64,000 bases of DNA from Nageia nagi (Eukaryota; Pinophyta). The notes beneath the pieces are model-generated. The model worked only from the letters and a program-made list of their open reading frames with translations. It ran no database searches and was not told the DNA's origin. How positions within the stretch are numbered: the first letter of the stretch is position 1; the number at the start of each line of letters is the position of its first letter. Position numbers and translations under genes: made by a program. Shown here piece by piece: positions 12,331 through 23,834 of this stretch. The DNA lies in contig JBITNC010000001.1 of assembly GCA_050084985.1 (NCBI GenBank), forward strand, positions 186,682,001-186,746,000. The letters are read 5' to 3'.

Positions 12331-13500
12331 ATTGACCAAATAGTGCTTGATATATTCAAGTGCTTTTTGGCACTTCGCATCCCACACAAACTTGACATCC
12401 TTCTTAAGAAAGTAAGTGAATAGTCTACACTTATCCCCTAGCTATGAGACAAACCTCCTAACTGAGTTTATCTTTCCTTAAAGGCTTCTATGTTATTTCA
12501 AGTTTCTAGGATTTACCTTAATTCCTCTATTTGAAACCATGAATCCTAACAATTTTTTAGAAGGAACTCCAAATGCACACTTTGAAGGTTTGAGTCATAG
12601 TTTGTACCTTTGCAAAATGTTGAACACCTCTTAAAGGGCTTGGATATGGTATTGACCTTGTTTTCATTTGACAAGAATGTCATCAACATAGACTTCCACT
12701 ATTTTGTGAATATGCTTATGAAACATAGTGACCATGGCTCTCTAATATGTAGCACCTACATTTTTTAGTTCAAAAGGAATAACCTTCCAACAAAAATTAC
12801 CCCAAGGGGTTATTAAAGTTTTTTTATGTTGGTAAATAGGATTAATTAAAATTTGATTGTAACTAGAAAATCCATCCATAAATGACAAACTATTATGGCT
12901 ATCTATGTTATCAATAATCATGTCAATATTGGGTAATGGAAAATCATCTTTAGGACAAGCATTGTTGATATCATGAAAAATGCTACATACCCATATTTCA
13001 CCAATTGGTTTAGTAACATGAAAAATGTTGGAAATCTAATTAGAATAATTAATAAGCTCTATGAATCCTACTTGAAAGTACTATTCAATCTCCTTTTTGA
13101 CTTACAAGGCCTTCAAAGGATGCATTTTTCTAGTCTTTTGCTTAATTGGCTTGGCATTTTATTTTTAAGGGAAAATTATGCATTACAAAAGAGGGATCTA
13201 ATCTAGGCATATCATCATAAGACCAAGAAAAATTTTTAGAACATGCAATGAATATAGATTTGTACCTTTATTTCTTATAAGAGACTAGGGTTGCTCCAAT
13301 TTGAAGCAATCTCTCTTTATGTATAATACCAATGTTAATGTTTAGCAACTCTTTTTATGGGAAGGTGAAATCTTCATTATTTTGTAACAATGTTGGCCAA
13401 TCCTCCATTGTAGGATCAACAAACTCATATTCTTCTAAGGGTTGAACTTGTAACATTTGGTCAATTCTGAATGTAACCCTAAGTATTCAAGCAAATTATC
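12331..13500 (-). pseudogene. Reverse transcriptase relic of element A
   Basis: On the minus strand near 12900 it reads SLSFMDGFSSYNQILI, then LITPWGNFCWKVIPFELKN and GATYXRAMVTMFHK (X is a stop). The catalytic box at about 12700-12670 reads VEVYVDDILVK, so YVDD is intact, unlike in E1 and E2. LLGFMVSNRGIKVNP follows near 12520. Occasional stops break the frame. This is the best-preserved RT in the window. Confidence 0.85.
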
Positions 13501-14008
13501 ATTAGTATTGAAATAATTAAGGCAAGAGGTAAGCTATGATCAATCCATATATTTTCATCAATTTCATTATATAATTATATCACATAAGATGTTTTAACAA
13601 ATTGTATCAGACCCCATTTTTGTTTGACCTACCCATTCCTACCTAGACCTATCTTAGTAAGCTATGTTTTAAGATAAAAAGAAAAATTAGATATACCTTG
13701 CTTAGTTTTGCCTAAACCTCCACCCTTTTATTTGTAATTGTTAACCATATAATTTTGAATAGAAGTAGAAGGAAACACTTTACCTAATTTGGAAGATGCA
13801 AGGACATCATCTACAAAATATTGGTTCATTGTGTTAGACATAACAGAGCTAGAAGGGTCTCTAAAACATGGTATTGGTGACCTATATGCATAATAGCATG
13901 CTACTAGTAGCCTAAAATAGCTAATATATGAGGCCATCCCAAGTATTTAATAGATATAAATAAGTCTGTATCATCAATTTTGTAAGTTCTCATACTTGTT
14001 TCCATGAT

Positions 14009-14700
14009 TTACACCTCTTTATTTGTATTTATCCCTAGTGTGGGATCATCCAAGGGTTTTATTTCAAAAAGTGGTGGAACTAAGGTCATATCCTCAAAGT
14101 AAGCAACATTGTATAATGCATAGGGCTCAAGATTAGCTAAAATTATGTGCACTTCTCCTTTGAATTCAAATTTTAGTCTACCATGTATTGTAGAAGAGAC
14201 AACTTCCATATCATGGATCTAGGGTCTTTGTAAAAGCATGTTATAAGATGACTTGGATTCAACTACCTAAAACTTGGTTGGAATAGTTATAACTCCTATG
14301 GTAATCATGAGGGTAGCTATGCCTAGTGGTTTCTTAGAGGAACTATCATAGGCTCTAATTTTGAAAGTAGCTTCTTCTAATGGGGGGTTGTTTACACCTT
14401 TTTATATTAATTGGGTGAAAAAATGGTTAGAACACACATTCACAATTGAACTAGTGTATGCCATGGTCTTTTTGACTTCCCATTCATCTATAGAAGGGGT
14501 GATATATAAGGCTAAACACTCATCTAGTAGTTCTTAGTTGAGTTTTTTAGATTTTGTAAAAGGAGGTAGTGTCACTCTCCCTAATCATTTGGAGCTTCTC
14601 AAAAAATGTAGTAGCTAAAATGTTAGTAGGAATAGTTTCATTATTGAATAAAGCATATAAAACATCCCCATGAGCGTGAGAAGTAGAAATGAGATCATAC
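14009..14700 (-). pseudogene. Protease region of element A
   Basis: The minus strand encodes ATFKIRAYDSSSKKPLGIAT, then ITIGVITIPTKF and LLQRPWIHDMEVVSSTIHGR, the C-terminal half of the retropepsin-like domain of Tat elements. The active-site region should be the segment reading YTSSIVNVCSNHFF near 14450; I cannot identify the catalytic Asp with confidence. The ORF continues to 14009 with an acidic tail. Confidence 0.65.
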
Positions 14701-14759
14701 AAGCTAATCTCGGCTAGTGTATTTTTTAATTAATCAATCATACTATAAACTTTAGGATC

Positions 14760-15933
14760 ATGTGGAACACTTACTTGTTTAGTGGTAATAAGATTTGGAA
14801 CATTACATGGATGTTATTTGTGTAAGTTAGCACACACCTTTTCAATTGCTATGACCACATTGATGGCATCTCTTTGCTTAGCAAGATGTTCATCAATCTT
14901 GTACCTTCCTTGTTCTATGAGGGCTATGATAGCTACTACCAATATTTTGCAAAATTTTATAACATGCAATTTTCATTATTGATAAGCACAATATGCCTCA
15001 AAGTGTCCTAAAGGGGTATCATCATCAACTTTTTCAAGTGGTTGTAAGAGGCCTTTCTTCTTTAAGTCCCTCAAAAGAATTCTTGGTTGAACTAGAAATA
15101 TGTAGTTGATATCCTTTGAGGGAGTAGATCTTTGTGTACTTGGAGGAGTCTTGGGTCTATTCACCATATTAACTAGTTTCTCCTCTTTATTGACATATGG
15201 TTTACTATTATCTTTGAAAAAAGTGTTAGATGTGTATTTTATCTCTCCTATAGATAATAAAAGTTTTTCTTTTTAGATTAATTATTAAACTAGAGTACTA
15301 AAAATAACATCCTCAGCACTAGGAGCATGCAATTGGAGTATAGGAATAATAGATTCATGAAATATGCCATAAATCTTAGATTCATCTAGTCTAACTTGAG
15401 TAGTTTTCCATACCTTTTTGAAGCATAATACATACTTCTCTCCTTCCTTGATGAAGTGCACATAATTTCAATACATTGCCTTGATCTTTAATATTATACT
15501 TGTATTGACCCATAAATGTTTGAACTAAGGTTTTGAAAGAATCAATAGACTTAATAGGAAAAGAATAAAACCATTAAGTAGCATCACCTTTCAAACTCCT
15601 TAGGAATAATTTATCCATTAGCCTTTCATCCGAACCTAGTTTCAATAAGCACTCCTAAAAGTGTATAAGATGTTATTGGGTATCTTGTTCGCCACTAAAC
15701 ATCTCAAACATAGGGGTCTTGTGATTGGGTGGTAGGGGAGAATTATGTATGTCATCCATCGAGGGTGAAACAAAAATGCCATCATAGTCATCAAGATTGG
15801 ATGGTGGGAAGGTATTAGATGAACCTCCTAGATTAGTCAATCTGAAACTTGGATTGTTGTTCATAGCAATATCCCTTTGCAAGTTCAAAATATTCATGTT
15901 TAGATCCTAAAGCATGGCTATTATTTGATCCAT
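14760..15933 (-). pseudogene. Gag relic of element A
   Basis: I place the start at the ATG at 15933 (MDQIIAML, then a stop, then DLNMNILNLQRDIAMNN). The capsid core follows near 15690-15500: EMFSGEQDTQ, LLKLGSDERLMDKLFLRSLK, SFKTLVQTFMGQYKYNIKDQ. The C-terminal part (15167-14976) reads RDLKKKGLLQPLEKVDDD and EAYCAYQ, the start of a C-x2-H-type zinc finger cut by a stop. It continues as EQGRYKIDEHLAKQRDAINV. The same RDLxKKxLLxPL motif occurs in the C gag at 32964. Confidence 0.8.
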
Positions 15934-16040
15934 CTTAATGTTGTTGGTATCCTAAAGATAGAAATATATGGTGCTAGTAGCCTGATCTTGATAATAAGGG
16001 TTAGCATAATCTCACCTCTAGGGTAAGATAAATTGAATAG

Positions 16041-16052
16041 TCAAGTTCACCA
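16041..16052 (-). other. Primer-binding site of element A
   Basis: The minus strand reads TCTACA (LTR end), TTT, then TGGTGAACTTGA. It matches the TGGTGAACCC sites of B3 and C with CC changed to TT, and the following GAC fits a tRNA-Trp primer. Confidence 0.75.
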
Positions 16053-16055
16053 AAA

Positions 16056-16705
16056 TGTAGATGCTAAATAATAAAATTAATACAAATGGGATTGATTAAT
16101 GTACTATCACTCTACTTTATAAATATTGATGCATATATCAAAAATATGGAAATAACATGTAATAGGAACATAGTAGTATTTACTTAGATTCTATATTCAT
16201 TTTATTGATTAGAAAATGCACAAAGGATAGAGCGTACATTCATGAACAAGTACATCATCAGTGCCCTAGAATTGGTACATTGCCTTGTTGTAGGATGAGC
16301 AAAATTACAAATGTGAACAAGAATGTAGTGATGAGTGAATTAGTTAATTAGCAAATAACCAAATGATGAACATACATGCAACCTCATAGAATAATAAATG
16401 AATAATATAGATAGACAAATCAAGTTGTAATCCTTTAAATGATGTTTAATTGATAATCCTTATATTAGCTTGAAATGATTATTTGCCTATGATTTGTTCA
16501 TGATTTTATAGGTCATCAAATGATGCCTTTATATATGATATAAGTTTACATGAATTTGATATTTTGACACCTTATACATTCCACAAGGGTCAAATACATG
16601 GCCTACCCCTCTTTTATGCATTTTTAATCCCTTTTTAAATAATACATTATTATGGGATTAAAATGATTTATTAAATACATAAAGGTTCATTTTGAGGTGT
16701 CTACA
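16056..16705 (-). repeat. 5' LTR of element A
   Basis: It begins TGTAGACACCTCAAAA at 16705 and ends AGCATCTACA at 16056 in element orientation, and pairs with 8135-8776. A TATA-like CATATATAAAGGCATC lies near 16543-16528 on the minus strand. The LTR start is shared with the B, C, D and E families. Confidence 0.9.
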
Positions 16706-17775
16706 TGTGATATGGGTTGGGATTGAACCTATGGTTGGAAATTTAAAACTTACTCATGAGGTTATAAATTTGACATAATTTGAGTCAAATTTTGATATTG
16801 CTTAGTAAACCTTCTCAATTCCTTCATTTTCTGAGCTTATGTTAAGGTTTGATCATATTCTTGTAAATTACATTGGTGATCTTCCCTTGATATGTGTGCA
16901 ACTTTTGTATATGCTTAAACTTTTGTATGCATATATGGAGGGATTATTTGCAACCAACATTGTGATCTACTCGACTCAAGTGGTCTTTATTGAGGTAGAT
17001 TCTTAATTCTTATGATTTGTAATTATTGTTGAGTTAATGGTTCAACTGTCATGATGAGATGTATTTCACTTGAATTCAATAATTGATGAGGGCTATAGGA
17101 TTAATTAAATCCATCTAAATTATGGGATATAGGACTTCCTAAGCATATAGAAATCTTATCATAATCTTCTTTCATTTCTCTAGATATTGTGAAAGGTGAA
17201 TAGTTTTCCCTTCTTACATATGTAAGAACTAATGATCTATCATTATTATACTTCATAGCATGAGTAAACTTAGGCCTAAAAGGCCCTTATTGTAATATAG
17301 GTCCAATTATGCATGTACTTGGATGAAAATCTAGTTTATCAAACTCATTCAAGTTTCTCGATATTTGTGGTATGTCTAAGGGTAGTTCTTCCAACTTATA
17401 ATGTGTTCTATATGGAATGATACTATGTATATGAGGATATGATGGAGGTATTCTTAAATGTGTTAAGTGTTATTTAGCCTCTATCAACACATAGTCATAT
17501 TCAATCTTTAGATTTGTTAAGTCTACACATGGATGTGGATTCTCTAGTATTTGATAGTTATCCAACTCCTCAAGTTGTTATTCTACTATAGCTTCATAAT
17601 TTTGAACTAAATCTTTGGGATAAACTTTCTATGGTAAAGGTTCAAGAATTTGTTCTCGAGATGTTTGCATTTGTGAAGGAATCTTAATAAGTCCAACACT
17701 ACTTCCTTCACTCGGATCAAATGTACTTTGGGGTACTTGTTCTTATTGAGCCTTTTGCAAATGAGTTTGGACCAT
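16706..17775 (-). pseudogene. N-terminal gag region of E1, upstream of the element A insertion
   Basis: The start at 17775 reads MVQTHLQKAQ; E2 has MVQTRSIRK at 48780, so the ATGGTYCAAACT start is conserved. Downstream are EELDNYQILENPHP, YDYVLIEAK, IPPSYPHIHSIIPYRTHYKL and PQISRNLNEFDKLDFHP, with several TAG or TAA stops. I could not align this part with the N-terminal region of E2, so the N-terminal domain is either very variable or has been exchanged. The frame ends at 16706, where element A begins. Confidence 0.6.
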
Positions 17776-17825
17776 TATTTTATTTTAATTTAAATTATAC
17801 CTAATAAATATGAACAACACATGGT

Positions 17826-17829
<4 letters not shown>

Positions 17830-17866
<37 letters not shown>
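17830..17866. repeat. (TA)n microsatellite
   Basis: About 18 uninterrupted TA units in the E1 leader, just upstream of the gag start. Confidence 0.95.
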
Positions 17867-17868
<2 letters not shown>

Positions 17869-17869
17869 T

Positions 17870-19159
17870 TATGAGAAAATAAAATATGCACAAATATACT
17901 ATATGAGCTTTCTCTTTTTGATTTATTTGTGTTTATTAATATTTTGAACAATTTTGATTAATATTAATTATGTGTATGAGATGAATAAGTTATTTTTTAA
18001 TTTTTTAACTTTATTTTCTAATCATGTGTTTAACAAGGTAGGCTAGTAATCCTGAAAAGATATATAGGTCAAAGTCATAGCTTGGTACTTAAGGTGGTCC
18101 CCTTTGTGCAATGGGGCTCAAGGAATGTTATTGAGGTCTACCTTGGTGATTAAATCCAATTGTAGCACCTTTTTTATAGTCATCTAGTAGAAAGTCATGA
18201 CTTCTACCCTATGAACCCAATATTCATCTCTAGGTTTTAGCTCTAAGGCTTATTATTTTGATTGGTGGAAACTCAACAATATAAGAGTTAATGGTTGATG
18301 TTCATTTTAAAAGAATACATGACTATGCATTTAATGAATAAAAGTACATATGATATGCAAACCTAACCCTTCCCAACATACATGTTTATTGATTAAGTTT
18401 ATTTTAATGTGATTAAAAATAATGTTTTAATTTAATGAATCTTGATCTAAGTACCTATGAGATTCATTACCAAATTAAGTGATATTCATTAACCAAGATT
18501 AAATGACATTTATTAGACACTTCTATCTATGGAATTACTTAATGAGATATATTCCCTCTTCTTACTATTCACATTAACCTTTGAACTCCTCTTGGAGTGG
18601 TAAGGGTAGACATGTAAGAAGCCTTTAAGTGAATATAATTGCCTTAAATGTGATTCATTTACTACACTTCGAGTCACATCAACCTTCAACCTCATTTTGG
18701 AGTAGTAAGCAAAGACAAGTGAGAGTATTATTATGAGGTTTATTTTAATCCAAAAATGAAAGTTAATTTCCCCTTTCATTTTACTTTTATGATCACTTCA
18801 GATTACCATAGGTGCAAAAGTGAGAGCATACTTGTTTAAACATAAGTATTAAATGAAAGCAAAAGCAACCAATATTCATTAACCATTTAATAAACTAACT
18901 ATCCTAAACCCAATAATTTACCTTAGATTCATTCCATATTAATGATGATTCATTTACCCCTTCCAAAATATGAAAGCAACTAATGTAGATTCCTTAACCA
19001 AGCTAAGTGCATAGTGTGAAAGAGTTCAATTATCCCTTTCATCTATTCTATTCTGGTTACCTAAGATCACTTTTTAGTGCAAAGGGAGAGCATAAGTAGA
19101 ATAAACAAAAGGTATCTTAATGAAAACAAACTAGAATATCCTCACCCAAAAAAAAGATA
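17870..19159 (-). other. Repeated 5' leader of E1
   Basis: The minus strand contains two copies of a block including TATGCTCTCMCTTTGCAC (near 19085 and 18820) and blocks with TACCACTCCAAGAGGAGT (near 18605) and ACTCCAAAATGAGGTTGAAG (near 18700). The end near 18050 reads CTAGCCTACCTTGTTAAACA, as E2 does near 48511 (CCTACCTTGTTTAACAC). No gene is present. Confidence 0.75.
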
Positions 19160-20501
19160 TAAAACTTACACATTAAATAAATCATATGAGAAAGCAAGCA
19201 TAATTTTAAGTTTTTTTTACCATTGACTACATGCACTCTAATAATAGAAATCCCACGTAGGATTTCTTTTCCTATTTCATTAATTAGTTCCTAAATTATG
19301 TACAAAATCAATGAATGTAAACAAATTTACCTTTGTCTACAAATCATCGATATTTTCTTTAGGTTGTTAATGATCTGATCTGATCATTGGTGCCCAATCC
19401 TAAGTCATTGATGATTCTACAATTAATATCTAGAAAAATACATAACAATAAACTTGATGTCATATTTTGAAAACCAAAGACATAGTCAATCAAACAAGTT
19501 AATAAAAATAAGAAAAACAAAAACCTCTATCTTTACAATTATTGTTGTCTATGTGAATGGCCCCCCTTTAAGCACTAAAATATCATCTAAAAAAGCAACC
19601 TACTAGCAAGTAAAATAAACCACATTAAACACAAATGTGTATTCTATTACTTCTTGAGATGACCTTGATATTACAATAATTAGATTTCCTTATTTGTTGC
19701 CTTTCTAGAAGGGATTTTACAATTTAAGTGACATAAGCACCCTTTTTATGCTATTATAGAGTATCCAATTATTTGTGTTAGTTGTTGGCATTCTAGATGA
19801 ATCATTGGCATCCAATTACAATCTCTAGCATTTCTACAACATAGGCTTATTTAAATTATTTTAGCATCTTATTCCTCAAATGTGGTTCTTTCTCAAGATT
19901 TTTGATGGTTCCTTGTTCAATGCACCTACATATCATTAAGATTTAGTACCTATGGACCCTATACACATACTAAAATAGTACATAAAATATACCTTCTCTC
20001 ATACACATACGTGGTATAGCATAAAATAGGATAACATAACATAAAAATGAAGTAGAATTCTCATAGAATTCCTAATGAAATTCTTGTAGCATAAACCTAC
20101 TTCCAACTCAAGTCTAATTGTTCTTTACTAATGCTTATATTTATAGAGTTTCAAAACTTACCAAACCCTATCTTTTAGAGGTTAAAAATGGGGGTTTCAA
20201 GCTTATCACAAACCAAAATTGGCTTTTGACTTCATGTTTAAAGCTAATAAAGATGATGACTCACCCTTCTATCCATAAATTTAAGGGGATGATGAGATTT
20301 ACAACTCACTTTTTTTTTTTGTATTTTCCACATATAGAGTCATTGGAAATTAATATTGAGTGCTAATGATTGGGGTCGATCACTAGCAATCGAGACCAGT
20401 CATTAGTGATTTTCATTAAATTAGGGTTTTTTCACTTATACTTTATTTTTTATACTTTTCTCATTCAACCTAAAAATGAAGGTCATATTTAGGTGTCTAC
20501 A
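19160..20501 (-). repeat. 5' LTR of E1
   Basis: It begins TGTAGACACCTAAATATG at 20501. The downstream boundary is approximate: a sequence corresponding to the E2 TTTTGGGTGA follows near 19150, giving a length of about 1340, close to the 1359 of E2. A TATA box CTATAAATATAAGC lies at 20147-20133. Three clusters of 20-21 bp periodic repeats lie at 20351-20410, 19772-19831 and 19355-19415. Confidence 0.78.
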
Positions 20502-22110
20502 CCTATTTCATATGAAGGATTTTCTAGGATAATCTATTTATACCTATAATTCAAAGGGTTACCATCAATAATAATGCATAACCTTCTGGATGAGCATTCT
20601 CTCAAGTGATATGGACCCTAATCAGGAAACCACTATGCTATGATCAGAATGTCTATTGGATAGTTCATAAATAGAATGGTGGGGTAACCTATGTTGCATA
20701 TTCCAATAGGATGGGTATTGATAAGTGAAAACAAGAAGGATTTTAATTAGGGTTCATTAGTTCACATTTGGCTAGTCTTGCCATATGGGTGCTAACTAGC
20801 TAGCCGCATTAATATGCTCATGTGGATTACCTTTTCAATTCCTAGATAGTTCAAGTGTAAAAATTAAATTAAAAAAGGTCTAAAATTTTATGCTTTTATG
20901 AAGTGAATAATAGTTGAAGTGTTACAATGAGTGACTTTTCCCTACCCAAAGCATCCATTAGTGGATAACTACAAAAGAGGAGTAGGTTGTAGTATCCACT
21001 CCCATGCTTCCAATATGATAATGCAACACATAAATCCTTAATACTTATTTATTTATTGCCAACAAGATCATGGAGAAATTATTTCAATATCTAACATCCA
21101 TTGCTACTTTTTCCTTTTATCATATGATAGTCATAAAATTCATCTTCCTTGTATCAAGGTCCTTTTGAAGCATATGGGTTATGCTTGACATTGGGCAATG
21201 TTATAAGATTTTCTTTAAGAACTCTTTGCAATATTTCCAATGGATATTATTCCAAAGTAATAATATTTTACCCTTTTTGTTTTTTGTTGTTGTTCCATTT
21301 AATTTTCATGTATTTTTGCATTAGTTGGATTTTGCAATGCAGCTTGTTGTGTATCCTTAACTTGTACTTGAAGATGATCTTCCTCATATAATTATACCAT
21401 AGGCTTTTGTAATGTATCAATATTTTTTTTGATCTTTTGAACTTTGTGATATATTTTGAGTTGAATAATTTGGTACACCATATGAATTTAAATTTGAAGC
21501 TTGTGGTGCACTTGAAATATCAAAGAAAGGTTATGATTCACTTTGTTTATTTTGTCCAAAATTTGGTGTACTTTCCATATTTTGAGCTTTTAAAAATGGA
21601 TCCATTTGTTGTTGAGAGCTTTTAAAAATAGATATTTGAAATTACACCCCTTAAATATTTATTAAATCTTTTCAAGTTTGATTATTAATTATTTTTGAAG
21701 TTGCATCCAAGACCTTTCTTGATTGGAATTTCTAGCATTTGAAAATTTATAGATGTTTGACTCAAATGTTGAGAAAAAGTCAAATCTTGAGTAAACTTTG
21801 GATATGGGTTACTTGCTCCATGTTTGACTCAAAGGTTTAAGTATTACATTCTTAATCTATTACTTTTATCATCTCATTAGGTGTAAGCTATTGGAATGTT
21901 TGGAGAGCCTTTGTGAGACCAATAGAATTATTTTCTACATTAAGAGTTGGATCTTACTTTATCTCATTTGGATTACTCTTTTTCTTTTGAAATCTTATTT
22001 AAACCATTCCCACTATGAAATCCTCATACCAAACTAGATTCTTAGATGAATCAGGCTCCATTTCAAAAGACTACAAGGAGAAAATTTTATTCATAATGAT
22101 TATAAATGAA
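20502..22110 (-). pseudogene. N-terminal gag relic of G1
   Basis: From a start near 22061 (MEPDSSKNLVWYEDF) the minus strand encodes a low-complexity asparagine-, glutamine- and serine-rich segment (ISSAPQASNLNSYGVPNYS, QNISQSSKDQKKY) with many stops. Around 20810 a GNPHEHI motif resembles the start of the capsid core (FxGxxNPxxHL). The reading stops at 20502 with E1. I assign it as gag from position, between leader and core motif; sequence similarity alone is weak. Confidence 0.45.
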
Positions 22111-23125
22111 GCAAAACTTGCAAAATGAAAAGGGAAATAAATAAGAAGCACCAAAATTATGATATGTTAAAATTTAATCTTATTTTAATGTTAATAAAAA
22201 TTAACCAATCACTTGAGATGAAGATACAAATCTATATGAATATCGAAATTATGATATATAATAATTTTTTATTTTTTTTTTCTAATGAATTTTTTGTTCA
22301 ATTTTACTTTATCTTATTAATTTTGATATATTTTAGATGCAATTATTATTTCTGATACAACATTATATATGTTTCCCTATAGTAGCAATACTAGATAAGC
22401 ATGTAAAATGGTAAAGGCTTAATCTTCTAGGGGTATTAAATGTTCTACAAGGGTTCTAAGGTACCCTCCATAGGAAGTTATCCCAAATGGAGAGGTGCTC
22501 CCACTTCAATGATAAAATTTGAGTAAGGGTTAGGTCTTGGTAATTAATTCCATGTGCTCTAAAAGGTCCCTAGGAATGTGATGGATTTTAGTACAAAAAT
22601 AAAATATGAGATGCAATTTAAAATGAGATGTAGACTAATAGCTCAAATCTATTTTTCAATTCCTTCCACTGTATGCTCTTTTTTGATAATTTTTTCTTTT
22701 CAAATGAGAATGAAATGAAACAATAATTTGGAATGCACATAATAAAGAATAATCAACTTCCCAAAAATAAGTAAAACATGATTATAGATTTAAAACCCAA
22801 AGTATTTTTTTATTTATTCAACAATGCTCCTCAAGAATGAATGTAATTTCACTAAGATATAATAAAAAATGAAGGTAAGCTTAGGATGCACCAAGTAATG
22901 AAATAGTATGAACCAAGTACTAAAAGAGATTCAAATTCTTACCCATATTCAAATGTTCCCTCTAGCTCCAAGCTATAAAGCTTAATTGCTTACAAGTCCC
23001 TCACTAGTGAGAGAGCTTTCAAGAAATTAAGACTATATTTGGCTATAAAAAGCTAAAAAAATTGAACCTACTACAATTCTTTTATTAAAAATTGAAAAAT
23101 TTAAATAAGTTGGATATAGGTATAG

Positions 23126-23305
23126 TCTAACTTATATCTTGTCCAAGTTTTATCTAACAAAATAACCTTTATTTCTAGGTACTATCTAACTTGCATCTCA
23201 TTAGAGGTTTTTTTAGAAAAATACCTCTTTGTTTCTAGGAGCATTCTAACTTGCATCTTGTCTAACTTTTTTTTATCAAACTAGCTCTATTTTTTTAGGT
23301 ACAAT
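23126..23305 (-). repeat. Three tandem copies of a 60 bp unit in the G1 leader
   Basis: Units start at 23126, 23185 and 23245 with TCTAACTTRYATCT and end in TTTCTAGGTAC or a close variant. Confidence 0.85.
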
Positions 23306-23565
23306 GCACCTAAGAGGCTTTTGGAAGTTTAAAAAGTGTATTTTTTGAGGCACAGTGTACCTAGGAGCTAGGCATAGTGCACCTAGGGGTCACGTGTCTA
23401 GGCGTAATGTGCATAGATTAGGACATAGTACAAATAACAAACTAGGCATGGGGCATAGTGCATCTAGAATGGGATGTAGTATGCCTAGCAATATGAATAT
23501 TGTTTTCTCTAAAAACCTCTTTGCAATACCTATCTTTATTAAGAGGTGTAGTGTACCTATTACAA
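23297..23565 (-). repeat. Degenerate short repeats around TAGGCATAGTGCACCTAGG
   Basis: Copies with the core AGTGYACCTA or its variants occur near 23298, 23350, 23374, 23402, 23447, 23480 and 23540. Spacing is irregular. It is more GC-rich than its surroundings, and CACGTG occurs once near 23392. Confidence 0.6.
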
Positions 23566-23809
23566 GGCATCGGACGTTGAAGTATGTCTAAGATAAATTT
23601 ATTGAGTTTGAGCACCAAAAACTTAGATATGATCCATCCCTATCATAGTAGTCTCTTATCTAAAATTTGCTTAAAAGTGACAAGAAATTCCTTAGGATTT
23701 ACATGTTTTCCTATTTAGGTGGGTAAAAATCAAGAAACTCCAAAATATAAACAAAACTTAAAAATTCAAGAGAAAGGTGAATAGAACATTAAACTTGAAG
23801 GAGTTGCTT

Positions 23810-23829
23810 GTTTCACATTAGGTTCACCA
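23810..23829 (-). other. Primer-binding site of G1
   Basis: The minus strand reads TGGTGAACCTAATGTGAAAC, five bases after the LTR end GGCTACA. Compared with the sequence I recall as complementary to the 3' end of plant tRNA-Trp (TGGTGAACCCGACGTGAATC), it agrees at 16 of 20 positions, and three of the four differences are C-to-T or G-to-A. Confidence 0.7.
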
Positions 23830-23834
23830 TTTAA

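Larger units (their letters stand above)
8135..16705 (-). mobile_element. A: complete minus-strand Tat-lineage Ty3/Gypsy element
   Basis: This element has both LTRs (16056-16705 upstream and 8135-8776 downstream in its own orientation), a primer-binding site next to the 5' LTR, gag, protease, RT, dual RNase H, integrase, a tandem-repeat 3' region and a polypurine tract next to the 3' LTR. It is inserted in the gag of E1, whose leader and gag start lie at 16706-19160 and whose gag remainder lies below 8135. The five bases outside the ends (tacta on the left, tgtga on the right) are not a clean duplication. Coding frames are broken, though less than in E1. Confidence 0.88.
1..20501 (-). mobile_element. 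E1: Tat-lineage Ty3/Gypsy element, split by element A, 3' end outside window
   Basis: Read on the minus strand, the order is 5' LTR (about 19160-20501), repeated leader, gag (17775-16706, resuming at 8134), protease, G-patch, RT, Gypsy RNase H, archaeal-type RNase H, integrase and an extra ORF that runs off the left edge. Element A occupies 8135-16705 inside gag. Leader, gag core, protease, G-patch, RNase H, integrase tail and the extra ORF all match E2 at 46004-64000 in the same order, so the two are copies of one family. All frames are broken by stops and indels. The right flank at 20502 lies inside the gag of G1. The 3' LTR, and probably an antisense PMD gene as in E2, would lie left of base 1. 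Confidence 0.85.
22112..23809 (-). other. Repeat-rich 5' leader of G1
   Basis: This non-coding region lies between the primer-binding site and gag. It holds a three-copy 60 bp tandem array (23126-23305), a degenerate TAGGCATAGTGCACC-type array (23297-23565), and a block near 22380-22580 with ggtaccctccataggaag and ctaggaatgtgatgg that recalls the end of the E leader. A plus-strand open frame at 23355-23591 only reads through the repeats. Confidence 0.6.

Noticed and set aside
8130-16710. Target-site duplication of element A
   Set aside because: The flanks tacta and tgtga share only two of five positions. Neither a clean duplication nor alternative LTR ends could be found.
23355-23591. Plus-strand frame rich in His, Arg and Ser
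   Set aside because: It is produced by reading through the AGTGCACCTAGG repeats.
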